Origin: CBDBCU01 sp965243185
GTDB taxonomy: Bacteria > Chloroflexota > Dehalococcoidia > Lucifugimonadales > UBA3495
DNA: 64,000 nucleotides
NCBI GenBank assembly: GCA_965243185.1
Contig: OZ251531.1
Coordinates: 1,426,001-1,490,000, forward strand
Direction: 5' to 3'
Position 1 is the first letter of the stretch; each line of letters opens with the position of its first letter. Both the position numbers and the translations under genes were made by a program. A model generated the notes under the pieces. The model was given only the letters and a program-made list of their open reading frames with translations, had not been told where the DNA came from and did no database searches. This document shows positions 33,197-41,601 of this stretch, piece by piece.

Positions 33197-35992
33197 CTAC
33201 GGTTCACCGGAAAAAGCCTCGTCCCACAACCGGCCGGCGGCGGTGAACTGGCCGGTGCGGATTTCAGTCAGCCGGTAGTCCGGCAAAGGCACAATTGCCA
33301 GGCACTTCCCGTCAAAGAGCGCGCCGCGCTGCCCAAAGTCAAAGTCCAAATTGAGAGAACCGTGTTCCCGGCGTTCCGGCGGCAGGTTAGAGACATCCTC
33401 CGGTACTACGTGCAGAAAGAACCGGGCTTCCGTATCGGCCGGTACGCACGGTTCCTTGCGGTAGTGCAGCAAGCCGCCCTCCCGGTACAAGTCAAAAGTT
33501 GACCGGGCGGCCGGCGGCCCGGCGGCGATGGCGGGATAAGCGGCGCGGTAGTAGTCGGTCTGGTCCACCGGGAAAGCGCCTCCCCACAGATTGTCGCCGC
33601 CCAGGATGAACTGACCGGTGCGGATTTCGGTAAAGGGATACTCCGGCAAGGGGACGCTGGTCAAACACTTGCCGTCAAAGCTGACGCCGCCCTCCGAAAA
33701 GTCAAAATCCCGGTTGTCCACGCCATATTGCCGCCGTTCCGCCGGCAAGTCCGCCGGGTCGATGGGGACGATATGCAGAAAGAACCGGGCTTCCGTATCG
33801 GCCGGGGCGCACGGTTCCTTATAGTAGTGCAGGGTATTGCCTTGCTGATATACGGCAAAATCGCCGCTCAGGGCCGGCTTCCCGTCGATAAGTTCCCGAT
33901 AGGCTGTGCGGTAATAATCCGGTTTCAAGTCAATATCCCTTTCCCACACATAATCCACGCCCACAAACCGGGCGACCGCAATGGTGTCAATGGGGTAAGC
34001 CGGCAGTTCCACGACCGCCAGACACTGCCCGTTGAACACGCCGCCGCGCCAGGGAAACTCAAAATCCCGCTCGTCGATGCCGGATTCCCGCCGTTCTGCC
34101 GGCAAATCCCCGGCGTTGACCGGGGTAATATCCACGGAAAACCAGCCGGCGGCGTCCGCCGGAGCGCACGGCTCCTTATGGTAGTAGAGGGTTTGCTCCC
34201 GAATATAGAAGTCAAACTCGCCGGCGGCCGCCGGGGTTTCGCCCGCTAGAGCAGCCCGCAATTGCCGCAGTTCATCCTTAAACCGCCGGGCTTCCAACAG
34301 GATGGGATGGTCAGCGGCAGCGCGATAAAGTAGCGTATCGCCTTCGTACCAATTAGCGATCGGCGCGGCGTAGCCGGCCGCAGCCCAGCTTTGCAGCTGC
34401 TCCTCAATGGCATTGCCGGAAGTAAGCGCCAGCAGCCAAAGGCGCGCCGGGTTATCGGGATACAGCCGGACGGCAGCGGTAATATCCCCAATGCAATCCT
34501 CCAGAGAACTACCGCCAAAGGAACACTCCCGGCCGTAGTAGTAGTTAGGCAGATTTTCCGGCAGGTAAGACTGCGTTATATCGACCACGCCCCCGGCTAT
34601 ATAAACCAGGTCGTCATCGCGAACGCCGGCTTCCAGCGCGTCCAAATGCCGGGGGAAATTGTTCGCCTCCTTATACGGATTGTCCGCCCGCAGCTCGGCG
34701 ACGCCGGCAAAAAGGATAACCCCGGCAAAGACCACCAGCAAGGCGGCCGCCGGCCCGCCGCGCCAGCGGTGGAATAGCGGATTATCAGCAACTCGGTACA
34801 GGGCAAGTCCGGCGGTCAGGAAAATAATCGGCCCCAAGTAAAGGCATTGCCGCAAATCGCCCAAGGGATAGCCGCCCAGCAGAGTCGCCAAAACCGCAAA
34901 CCCCAGGCTGAACAGAACCAGAATTGTTACGGCGTCCCCCTGCCGCCGCCGTAAGGAAACCAGCAGAACTAAACTAAAGGCCGCCACCGCCGTCACGGCC
35001 ACCAGTCCCGGCAGCTGGTAGGTCAGTACCAGCCCGATATGGTCGGCCCACCAATCCAGAGCGCCCAGAGGGTTCAACCCCCCAGGATAGTAATAACCCT
35101 CCAAGTAGTCGCCCGCGCCCTTGGCCGCGCCGTAGCCGGTGCGCTGGATCTGGTAGCGCAGGATTAGCAGGTAGTTGACCAGAGTAGCCGCCAGAAATAA
35201 CCCGGCCGGCAGTGCCAGATACTTGCGCTGTCTAATTCGTTGCCAAAGCCAAGCCCCCAGCCGAGCCGGGCTATTGCCAAACCGGTTCCCGGCTGACGGG
35301 GACGGCGCCCTTGCCGCGGCCGCCCCGGCTGAGGGCGCCAGCAAAGCCGTGGCCAGTATGGCCGCGCCGAACAGCAGCAGCCCGTACCAGACCAACGGCG
35401 CTAAAAACATCGCCACCGCCAGCAGGACTTTACGCCCGCTGTGCAGATAAGCCAGCAGTCCGCCCATCATCAGCGTTGCAACCAGAGCGTCCACGGAGTA
35501 AATGCGGGCATCCTGGGCGTGGAATATCGCCGGCTGGGAAACCGTAGCCAAAAATGCGGCCAGAAAAGCCGCCCAACGCGGAACGCCCCAGCGCGGCAGC
35601 AGAAACAAAATCAGGGCAATGGTCAGTACGCTGGCCGTGGCCGCCGGCAAACGCACCGCCAACGCCGAGCCGTCGATGCGCTGCACGCCGTATAAAATCA
35701 GCGGCATCAGCAGGGGCGGAGTGTCGCGCCACCGGGTCAGTCGCACCAGCAGGCCAAAATCCCCCCGGGCGTTGGCGACGACATTAGCCTCATCGTAAAT
35801 AAGGGTATGTTCGGGCAGGGCGTAAAAGCGGGTAACGGCCGCCGCCAGCAGCAGGCAAAGGGCGGCGGCATAGTACCAACTGAACCCCCGGCGGCGCATC
35901 CGCTGCCACCACCCGCCCGGCATAACGGCGGCGATGGCGGGATATGCGGCGGAGTCCGTTTCATTAACGGGAATAGCAGTATCCGGCGGCAT
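33197..35992 (-). CDS. GT39/PMT-like glycosyltransferase membrane protein with three C-terminal repeat domains
   Basis: A 931-residue protein. The N-terminal 430 residues have about ten membrane helices and motifs of dolichyl-phosphate-mannose-type (GT39) transferases: LIYDEANVVANARGDFG carries the acidic loop residue, then RWRDTPPLLMPLIL. The C-terminal region has three copies of an about 120-residue unit (about 590-708, 709-830, 831-931), each with KEPC.PAD, the ERR motif and F.G.CL. It probably transfers sugar to an outside acceptor. A near-leaderless start (extended -10 at 36004-36009) supports ATG 35992. Confidence 0.75.
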   Translation of the reverse strand: MPPDTAIPVNETDSAAYPAIAAVMPGGWWQRMRRRGFSWYYAAALCLLLAAAVTRFYALPEHTLIYDEANVVANARGDFGLLVRLTRWRDTPPLLMPLILYGVQRIDGSALAVRLPAATASVLTIALILFLLPRWGVPRWAAFLAAFLATVSQPAIFHAQDARIYSVDALVATLMMGGLLAYLHSGRKVLLAVAMFLAPLVWYGLLLFGAAILATALLAPSAGAAAARAPSPSAGNRFGNSPARLGAWLWQRIRQRKYLALPAGLFLAATLVNYLLILRYQIQRTGYGAAKGAGDYLEGYYYPGGLNPLGALDWWADHIGLVLTYQLPGLVAVTAVAAFSLVLLVSLRRRQGDAVTILVLFSLGFAVLATLLGGYPLGDLRQCLYLGPIIFLTAGLALYRVADNPLFHRWRGGPAAALLVVFAGVILFAGVAELRADNPYKEANNFPRHLDALEAGVRDDDLVYIAGGVVDITQSYLPENLPNYYYGRECSFGGSSLEDCIGDITAAVRLYPDNPARLWLLALTSGNAIEEQLQSWAAAGYAAPIANWYEGDTLLYRAAADHPILLEARRFKDELRQLRAALAGETPAAAGEFDFYIREQTLYYHKEPCAPADAAGWFSVDITPVNAGDLPAERRESGIDERDFEFPWRGGVFNGQCLAVVELPAYPIDTIAVARFVGVDYVWERDIDLKPDYYRTAYRELIDGKPALSGDFAVYQQGNTLHYYKEPCAPADTEARFFLHIVPIDPADLPAERRQYGVDNRDFDFSEGGVSFDGKCLTSVPLPEYPFTEIRTGQFILGGDNLWGGAFPVDQTDYYRAAYPAIAAGPPAARSTFDLYREGGLLHYRKEPCVPADTEARFFLHVVPEDVSNLPPERREHGSLNLDFDFGQRGALFDGKCLAIVPLPDYRLTEIRTGQFTAAGRLWDEAFSGEP

Positions 35993-36003
35993 AGTCAGAG
36001 AAA

Positions 36004-36009
36004 ATTATA
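36004..36009 (-). promoter_or_regulatory. Extended -10 (TGCTATAAT) upstream of the GT39-like gene
   Basis: TGC-TATAAT ends 11 bases before ATG 35992, so the start site of transcription would be only a few bases before the codon. The -10 overlaps the stop of the Pycsar membrane gene. No strong -35 is visible. Confidence 0.45.
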
Positions 36010-36511
36010 GCACACTCCCCCAAGCCAGCAGGATGATGCCGGCGATAAATGCCGGCACACTGACCACGAAAGCCCAACGCACCCGGCGCATCTTGTCGCG
36101 GGCAATGCAAGAAACCCGATAAATCTGGTCGAGGAGCTGACGCTCAATATCCGGGCTTTGCAGTTGCAACGCTGCTATCTCGAACTTGGCGTAGTCCATA
36201 TTAGCGATGTCTGCGAAATAAATCAGGGATTTCCCGCTTTTGGGCGTGGACGGTATATAAACCCAAATACCCAAGCCGACCGCTCCCAGCAGAGAAATGC
36301 TATACACCATCCCCAGCGCGAGGGCTACGCAACCCTCCCAGCTGTCCGGGGTTCCCGTTATCAAAGGGAGCAAAGTGTCCATCCGAGCGGCTAATGCGCC
36401 CAACAGCACAAATTGCAAAGCCAAAACCGCCCCGGCCTTAATGTCCGCCATCCGAGTAAAGCGGATGACGCGGGAAAGGGATTCGTAGTGGGATTGGAGC
36501 CGTTGTTCCAT
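36005..36511 (-). CDS. Pycsar effector-like transmembrane protein (PycTM, DUF5706-type)
   Basis: A 168-residue protein with an N-terminal helix (MEQRLQSHYESLSRVIRFTRMADIKAG), four hydrophobic segments and a C-terminal DKMRRVRWAF..SVPAFIAGIILLAW helix. It directly follows a nucleotidyl cyclase gene (2-base gap). This is the arrangement of Pycsar anti-phage systems, where cCMP or cUMP made by the cyclase triggers the membrane effector to depolarise the cell. The effector family assignment rests on size, topology and neighbour. Confidence 0.72.
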   Translation of the reverse strand: MEQRLQSHYESLSRVIRFTRMADIKAGAVLALQFVLLGALAARMDTLLPLITGTPDSWEGCVALALGMVYSISLLGAVGLGIWVYIPSTPKSGKSLIYFADIANMDYAKFEIAALQLQSPDIERQLLDQIYRVSCIARDKMRRVRWAFVVSVPAFIAGIILLAWGSVL

Positions 36512-36513
36512 AG

Positions 36514-37329
36514 CTAGCCGCCCGGATCCTGACCAGTTATCAGGGCTTGGCAGAACTTGGCGCCGTGAATATCACACCACTTATCCTTGCGCAGGTGGAT
36601 ATGCTGGAAGTCAACTCCCAACTTTCGAGGAATTGGTTTCTTTTCCCACAGGTCGGTCGTTTGACCGGCTTGTCGCCGGGACGTGCAACCGCAGGGCCTT
36701 AACAAGGCTTGCCGGCGCGACTTGGAAAATTTCTCATACCGGTTGAACACCCTATCGGAAACGACTATCTGATTGGCGTCAGCCAGAGAACTCAGCTTTG
36801 CCGCCACATTCACCGGCTCATCAGTCCAGACTTCGTTTTGACCGTCCGCTTTTAGACCAAGGCGGCGAACCAGCACCGTCCCCTGGTCGATGCCGATACC
36901 GGCCGTAAGATTCCAGTTGCTGGCAGCGTCCTTACGGATCCGCGGGGCAACCTCATCCTCCACCAGAGTTCGCATAGTGATAGCGCAAGCCGCGGCGCGG
37001 AACATAGAGCCTTTGCCGCTGAACAAGCCAAATACGGCGTCCCCCTGCACCGCTACATACCGCGCCTCGAAATGTTCACAGACCACCGACATAGCCCGCG
37101 TGAAGTAGTTGAGGGCCGTAGGTGACAATCGGCGATTTTGAGCCGCGCTCAACTGTGTCGAGCGATTCAAGTCGGCAAATACCGCCGTAACATTAGGTAT
37201 CTGAAACCACAGCCCCCGATTGGCGGGCCCGGTCTCAGGCACATCGTCGACGATGGTAATGCTCATGCCAAGGTTGGCTTGGTCGTCCAGCTGCGCCGCT
37301 ACATCCGCTTTCACCTGGTCAAGTATCAT
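36514..37329 (-). CDS. Class III nucleotidyl cyclase, Pycsar-type (PycC-like)
   Basis: A 271-residue soluble protein with a class III cyclase domain: the metal-binding Asp in VTAVFADLNRST and the second Asp in VAVQGDAVFGLFSG, followed by GIGIDQGTVLVRRLG and EPVNVAAKLSSLADANQIVVSD. Pycsar cyclases of this type make cyclic CMP or UMP when phage infects. The ATG at 37329 follows GGAAGG; an upstream start at 37395 is unsupported. A C-terminal extension follows the domain. Pyrimidine specificity cannot be proven from sequence. Confidence 0.72.
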   Translation of the reverse strand: MILDQVKADVAAQLDDQANLGMSITIVDDVPETGPANRGLWFQIPNVTAVFADLNRSTQLSAAQNRRLSPTALNYFTRAMSVVCEHFEARYVAVQGDAVFGLFSGKGSMFRAAACAITMRTLVEDEVAPRIRKDAASNWNLTAGIGIDQGTVLVRRLGLKADGQNEVWTDEPVNVAAKLSSLADANQIVVSDRVFNRYEKFSKSRRQALLRPCGCTSRRQAGQTTDLWEKKPIPRKLGVDFQHIHLRKDKWCDIHGAKFCQALITGQDPGG

Positions 37330-37351
37330 CCTTCCCCCTCCCTTGAAATCC

Positions 37352-38563
37352 CTACGAAAACCCGCACGGCGTCCACGGCTGCCGCTCCCCCGCAAACAGC
37401 CGATCCGCCCGCAGCAACGCCCCCGCCCTATTCTCCGCCACCCGCCCGGCTCCGGCCAGCGTAGTAAAAGTCACTCCGCCCAAATAAGCCGCCCCCAACG
37501 CCTCCGCCGCCAGCGTCAAATCCGCCGCCGCCGTTGACCGCCGGCAAGTTGCCCCCTCCGGCCCCGCTTCCAACCGCAGCCGCCCCTCATTCCACGGGCA
37601 GCTCTCATCCCGCAGCTCCAGCGTCAAACCATCCTCAGTAGCATAGCCGCGCAGCGGCAGCGCCGCCGCCGCATCCACCAACCGCAGCCACAGCCCATCC
37701 CGGGGCGCCCGCTGCAACCGGCGCGGATCCGCCAACATCCACGGCAGCGGGTCATCCACCGGCCGCCGCTGCGCCCGGGTGCGGCCGATTAAATCCATAT
37801 CAAAGCAGAACCGCCACAACGCCGCATTAGCCGCGTCCGTCGCCGCCAGCAGCTCCAAAACCGTCAGCTCCCCCTCCCTAATGCGGTAGCTCACATACCC
37901 CTCATCCCGTCCCTGCTCCCCATACACCGCATAAAACCGCCCGCCTTGCCCGCCCTGCTGATGTTCCGGCGCCGCGGCCTCCTCCGCCCACTTATACGCC
38001 GGCTTCTGAAACACCCCGGGCCGACCCGCCGTACTGCGCCGGAAAATATCCGGCATAACCTCCCCAATATCCCCCGCCGCGACAAAGCGGATTTGCCCCG
38101 GCGTTTCCCAACTCTGGGCAAACCCCGTATATGGCCGCTCCACCGACCAGCTTTCGTAAAGCGTCCCGATGCCGTAGCCGAACCGCCCATAAATAACGCT
38201 CTCCGTAGCGAACAAGGCGGCCAAAGTTTCCCCCCGGCTATGCACCTCCGCCAGCTGCCCCCGCATCATCCGCGACATCAGCCCCCGCCGCCGGTGCGTC
38301 GGCTGCACCGCCACATTCGACACCCCGGCCACTGCCGCCGTCCCGCCGCCGGGCAGCGACAACTCCCGCCGGTGGGAATGGGCCCCGCCCACAATCTCCC
38401 CCCCGTCCACTACCGCAATCGAACGGGACAAGTCAAAATGCGGCCGCAGCCTTTCCGGGTCGTGATTCAGCCGATTGCCGTGGGCCCGGGACTCCGCCCG
38501 CAGCCACGCCTCAAACTCCGCATCAGTAACGGGACGCATTTCCATCAGGGAATTATGCTCCAT
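37352..38563 (-). CDS. Eis-like GNAT acetyltransferase
   Basis: About 403 residues with a tandem GNAT layout and C-terminal sterol-carrier-like domain as in Eis: SRSIAVVDGGEIVGGA, VSNVAVQPTHRRRGLMSRMM (acetyl-CoA loop), FATESVIYGRFGYG, and a C-terminal LRLEAGPEGATC then LGAAYLGGVTF. Eis enzymes acetylate amines such as aminoglycosides at several positions. I use the ATG at 38563. The neighbouring defence genes do not obviously share function. Confidence 0.8.
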   Translation of the reverse strand: MEHNSLMEMRPVTDAEFEAWLRAESRAHGNRLNHDPERLRPHFDLSRSIAVVDGGEIVGGAHSHRRELSLPGGGTAAVAGVSNVAVQPTHRRRGLMSRMMRGQLAEVHSRGETLAALFATESVIYGRFGYGIGTLYESWSVERPYTGFAQSWETPGQIRFVAAGDIGEVMPDIFRRSTAGRPGVFQKPAYKWAEEAAAPEHQQGGQGGRFYAVYGEQGRDEGYVSYRIREGELTVLELLAATDAANAALWRFCFDMDLIGRTRAQRRPVDDPLPWMLADPRRLQRAPRDGLWLRLVDAAAALPLRGYATEDGLTLELRDESCPWNEGRLRLEAGPEGATCRRSTAAADLTLAAEALGAAYLGGVTFTTLAGAGRVAENRAGALLRADRLFAGERQPWTPCGFS

Positions 38564-38601
38564 CAAGGGGAATATGCGGGTAACCGGAGATTGCGAGGAC
38601 G

Positions 38602-39315
38602 CTAGGAATTCGCCGATTTCAGCCGAACTTGAAAACCGCCGCCCCGCTGCTTCCGCACCTCAAACAACTCGGCGCGAGACTTTAGCAACAGGTTTAGCGT
38701 CTTGTATCCATAAGTGCGGGAATCAAAGGAGGGATCCAGTTGGCGCAAGTAGCCGCCAACGGCCGCCAATGCCGCCCAACCGTCCTCCCTGACCCGCGAC
38801 TCAATCGCCTGCGTTGCTATAGGCGTCCAATCCTCGGTCTTCGGCTTGGCGGGTTTAGCCTTGCGCTCTTTCTGCGGCGACAGGTTTTCCGTATGAACAA
38901 AGACTTGGCAGGCGTTCACAAAGGGCTTGGGCGTATTTTCCCGTCCGATACCCATTACGAACAGACCTTGCTCGCGGATTCTCGTAGCTAACCGAGTATA
39001 GTCGCTGTCGCTGGAAACGATACAGAACCCGTTGACGGTTTGGGAGTGCAGCAAGTCCATCGCGTCGATAATCAACGCGCTGTCGGTAGCGTTTTTGCCG
39101 ACGGTATTGCGGAACTGCTGAATGGGCTGCAAGGCGTGGGTGTGCAGCGTTTCCTTCCACCCGGATAGGTTGGGCGTAGTCCAATCGCCGTAGATGCGCC
39201 GGGTCGTTACAATGCCATGGGTCGCCGTTTCCGCCAGCACCTTCTCAATCAGCGACGCTTGGGCATTGTCGCCGTCAATCAGCATAGCGATGCGCCGCTG
39301 CGAATCCGGAGTCAT
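38602..39315 (-). CDS. NYN-domain (LabA/DUF88-like) nuclease with C-terminal OST-HTH/LOTUS-like domain
   Basis: A 237-residue protein with a PIN-like NYN fold: IAMLIDGDNAQASLIEK (first Asp), NATDSALIIDAMDLLHS and FCIVSSDSDYTRLATRI, all acidic sites of LabA/NYN RNases. After a Lys-rich linker, the end (DEDGWAALAAVGGYLRQLDPSFDSRTYGYKTL) resembles an OST-HTH/LOTUS RNA-binding domain. Such proteins process or sequester RNA. The target is unknown. Confidence 0.75.
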   Translation of the reverse strand: MTPDSQRRIAMLIDGDNAQASLIEKVLAETATHGIVTTRRIYGDWTTPNLSGWKETLHTHALQPIQQFRNTVGKNATDSALIIDAMDLLHSQTVNGFCIVSSDSDYTRLATRIREQGLFVMGIGRENTPKPFVNACQVFVHTENLSPQKERKAKPAKPKTEDWTPIATQAIESRVREDGWAALAAVGGYLRQLDPSFDSRTYGYKTLNLLLKSRAELFEVRKQRGGGFQVRLKSANS

Positions 39316-39433
39316 TCCTCAATTCTCTCCCCTACCGGGATGGCTTGACCGCAAGGTTCTATCGGCCGGCCAAGTTCAGATTATATTGTCCGGCAAGGAG
39401 TGTCAAGGATAAGTTATAAGGAGACGATTCATC

Positions 39434-41098
39434 CTACCCCTCCAAAATCCGCCCCGCCACCTCCTTCGCCTCCTCCAAATCTCCCACAAACCACTCCTCC
39501 GGAATACCCCCCAGCGCATCCAGCTCCGTCATGATCCGCGCCACCTGGCCCGACAGCCCCATTATGATTACCCCGCTACCCTCCTCCACCGCCACATCCA
39601 CCATCTGCTTAATCACCATCGCCGCGCTCACATCCACATAGCTGGCCGCCGAAAAGTCAAGAATCACCACCTCATGCTCCCGAATGTCCGCCCCGACCGC
39701 ATTCACCATCTTGTTCGCCGACGCCACCGAAAAATTCCCGTTAAACGCCACCAATCCCACCCGGGACACAAACGAACCCGCAATCCCCTCATGCCCCGGC
39801 AGAAACCACCGATCCAGCAGCGGCACCGACACCACCCGATCCAACTCCAGCCACTCCAAATGCCACGCCCCCACCATTCCCGCCGCAATCAGCCCTATCG
39901 CCACCGCCGTCGTCAAATCCAGAAACACCGTCAACCCCAAAGTCAGCCCCATCACCAACAAATGCGCCCGCTCAATATGCAAACTCCGCCGCAAAAACGG
40001 CCAGTCAATAATATCCCACCCCGTCTTGATTAGAATCCCTGCTAGTACCGCATGGGGAATCTCCTCCGCATACACCCCCAGACCCAGCACCAATGCCAAT
40101 AGCAGCGACGCATGGAGCGCCCCCGCTGCCGGCGTCCGTCCCCCGGTCCGGATGTTGACCGCCGTCCCCGGCATATTTCCCGCCGACGCCAGCCCCCCCA
40201 CCAGCCCCGACGCCATATTGCCAATCCCCTGCGCCATCAACTCCCGGTTCGGATTATGCTGACTCCGCGTCATCGAATCCACAATCAAAGAAGTCAACAG
40301 ACTGTCAATGGCCCCCAGCAGCCCCAGAATCAACGCCGGTTGCACCGACTCCAGCAGCAACTCCCCCAGCGTCCCCAGCAACTCGCCCGCCGGTAGCGTC
40401 AGCAATCGCGGCAGCCACAAATCCGGCAGCCCCATCGGCACCTCCCCGATTACCGGCGCCCCGGTCAGCCAGAACAGCCCTAACCCCGTCCCCGCCAGCA
40501 GCGCCGCAATCGAATAAGGCAGATACCGGTTAAACCCCTTGGGCCAGAATACGCACACCCCCAAAGCAACCGCCGCAATCACCGCCGCGTGCCAACTGCC
40601 CTGCCCCAACTGCTCCGGCAACGCCACCAGCGAATTCAACGCCCGCCCCGGCACCACCGGCTGCCCGATTATCGGCAGCAGCTGCAGCAGGATAATGATG
40701 ACGCCAATCCCCGACATAAACCCGGATATAACCGAGTACGGCGTATAAACCACAAACCGCCCAATCCGCAGCAGCCCCAGCAGAACTTGAAACACCCCCG
40801 CCAGCGCAATGATGAAAAAGACCTTGACCGGATCCCCTTCCCCTCCCACCGTCACCACAATGCCCGCAATCGCCACCGTCATCGCCCCGGAGGGCCCCGT
40901 AATCAGCGACCGGGTGCCGCCGAAAATCGCCGCGAAAAACCCGGCGGCAATCGCCCCGTACAAACCCGCCGCCGGCCCCAGCCCCGAGGCCACTCCATAA
41001 GCCAGCGCCAACGGCAAAACCACTATCGCCGCCGCGATGCCCCCGGAAACATCCCCCCGCAAAACCGGCAAACTGTAATTCAGACCCATCCGACGCAA
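39434..41098 (-). CDS. SulP-family anion transporter with STAS domain, copy 1
   Basis: A 554-residue membrane protein: RGDVSGGIAAAIVVLPLALAYGVASGLGP is the SulP signature, followed by about ten more helices and a C-terminal STAS domain (VVILDFSAASYVDVSAA). SulP proteins carry sulfate, bicarbonate or other anions. The TTG at 41098 aligns with the ATG of the paralogue at 41602-43266 and gives the same length. The start is preceded by a 14-G run acting as spacer or binding site. Transport substrate is not decided by sequence. Confidence 0.82.
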   Translation of the reverse strand: MRRMGLNYSLPVLRGDVSGGIAAAIVVLPLALAYGVASGLGPAAGLYGAIAAGFFAAIFGGTRSLITGPSGAMTVAIAGIVVTVGGEGDPVKVFFIIALAGVFQVLLGLLRIGRFVVYTPYSVISGFMSGIGVIIILLQLLPIIGQPVVPGRALNSLVALPEQLGQGSWHAAVIAAVALGVCVFWPKGFNRYLPYSIAALLAGTGLGLFWLTGAPVIGEVPMGLPDLWLPRLLTLPAGELLGTLGELLLESVQPALILGLLGAIDSLLTSLIVDSMTRSQHNPNRELMAQGIGNMASGLVGGLASAGNMPGTAVNIRTGGRTPAAGALHASLLLALVLGLGVYAEEIPHAVLAGILIKTGWDIIDWPFLRRSLHIERAHLLVMGLTLGLTVFLDLTTAVAIGLIAAGMVGAWHLEWLELDRVVSVPLLDRWFLPGHEGIAGSFVSRVGLVAFNGNFSVASANKMVNAVGADIREHEVVILDFSAASYVDVSAAMVIKQMVDVAVEEGSGVIIMGLSGQVARIMTELDALGGIPEEWFVGDLEEAKEVAGRILEG

Positions 41099-41102
41099 AA
41101 AT

Positions 41103-41116
41103 CCCCCCCCCCCCCC
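41103..41116 (-). repeat. Homopolymeric G14 tract before the SulP copy 1 start
   Basis: On the coding strand the run is 14 G, 4 bases upstream of the TTG. The matching place in copy 2 has only a normal GGGGG site. Long G tracts are slippage-prone and often vary gene expression. Confidence 0.7.
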
Positions 41117-41134
41117 GCGGCCGCGCCCGGGAGG

Positions 41135-41210
41135 GGCCAATTCCCCTTTGGATTCAAACCAGTGACCTGCCGGTTATGCGCCGGTTGCTCTCCCCCTGAG
41201 CCACGGGCCC
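41135..41210 (-). pseudogene. Decayed tRNA (CAT anticodon), duplicate of the tRNA at 43402-43476
   Basis: The 5' half keeps the acceptor GGGCCCG, D-arm, and the CCGGC/ACCGG anticodon region with CAT, but the T-arm and 3' acceptor are altered and no CCA is present. It lies just upstream of SulP copy 1, as the intact tRNA does for copy 2, so it is a relic of the segmental duplication. Confidence 0.75.
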
Positions 41211-41343
41211 CTTGTCTATTAGATTGGGAATTATATACCCAGCAGCCATAGCGTCAAGCCATCGCGAATTTGGTTCGTTATTTGCCTCCCCCACTCCCCC
41301 AATGCTACAATGCCGGCAGCAACCCTAATCAGGCGGCCCGGCA

Positions 41344-41532
41344 ATGACCACTACCACCGAGGAACGGCTCAGCCAACTCGAAGGCGTCTTTCGTCAGTTC
41401 ACCATCGTAGTGAGCAATATGGTCACCCGCGAGGAAATGCGGGCCGCCGAACTGCGGATTATCAAATGGAACGTCGGCACCATCATCGCCGTGGCGGCCG
41501 TTGCCATTGCCGCCGTCAAACTGCTCCCCTAA
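41344..41532 (+). CDS. Small coiled-coil protein with C-terminal membrane helix (62 aa)
   Basis: A short protein: TTTEERLSQLEGVFRQFTIVV forms a coiled coil and WNVGTIIAVAAVAIAAVKLL a membrane helix. It resembles a minimal version of the coiled-coil family at 23573-24802, with a helix anchored at the C-terminus. It lies between the two SulP copies on the opposite strand. Role unknown. Confidence 0.5.
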   Translation: MTTTTEERLSQLEGVFRQFTIVVSNMVTREEMRAAELRIIKWNVGTIIAVAAVAIAAVKLLP

Positions 41533-41601
41533 CGATTGCCCGACCATCCCTGCTGAAACCGCCCGGCCGCTGCAACCTGTGCCGGGCGGCCCCATTCCCC
41601 C

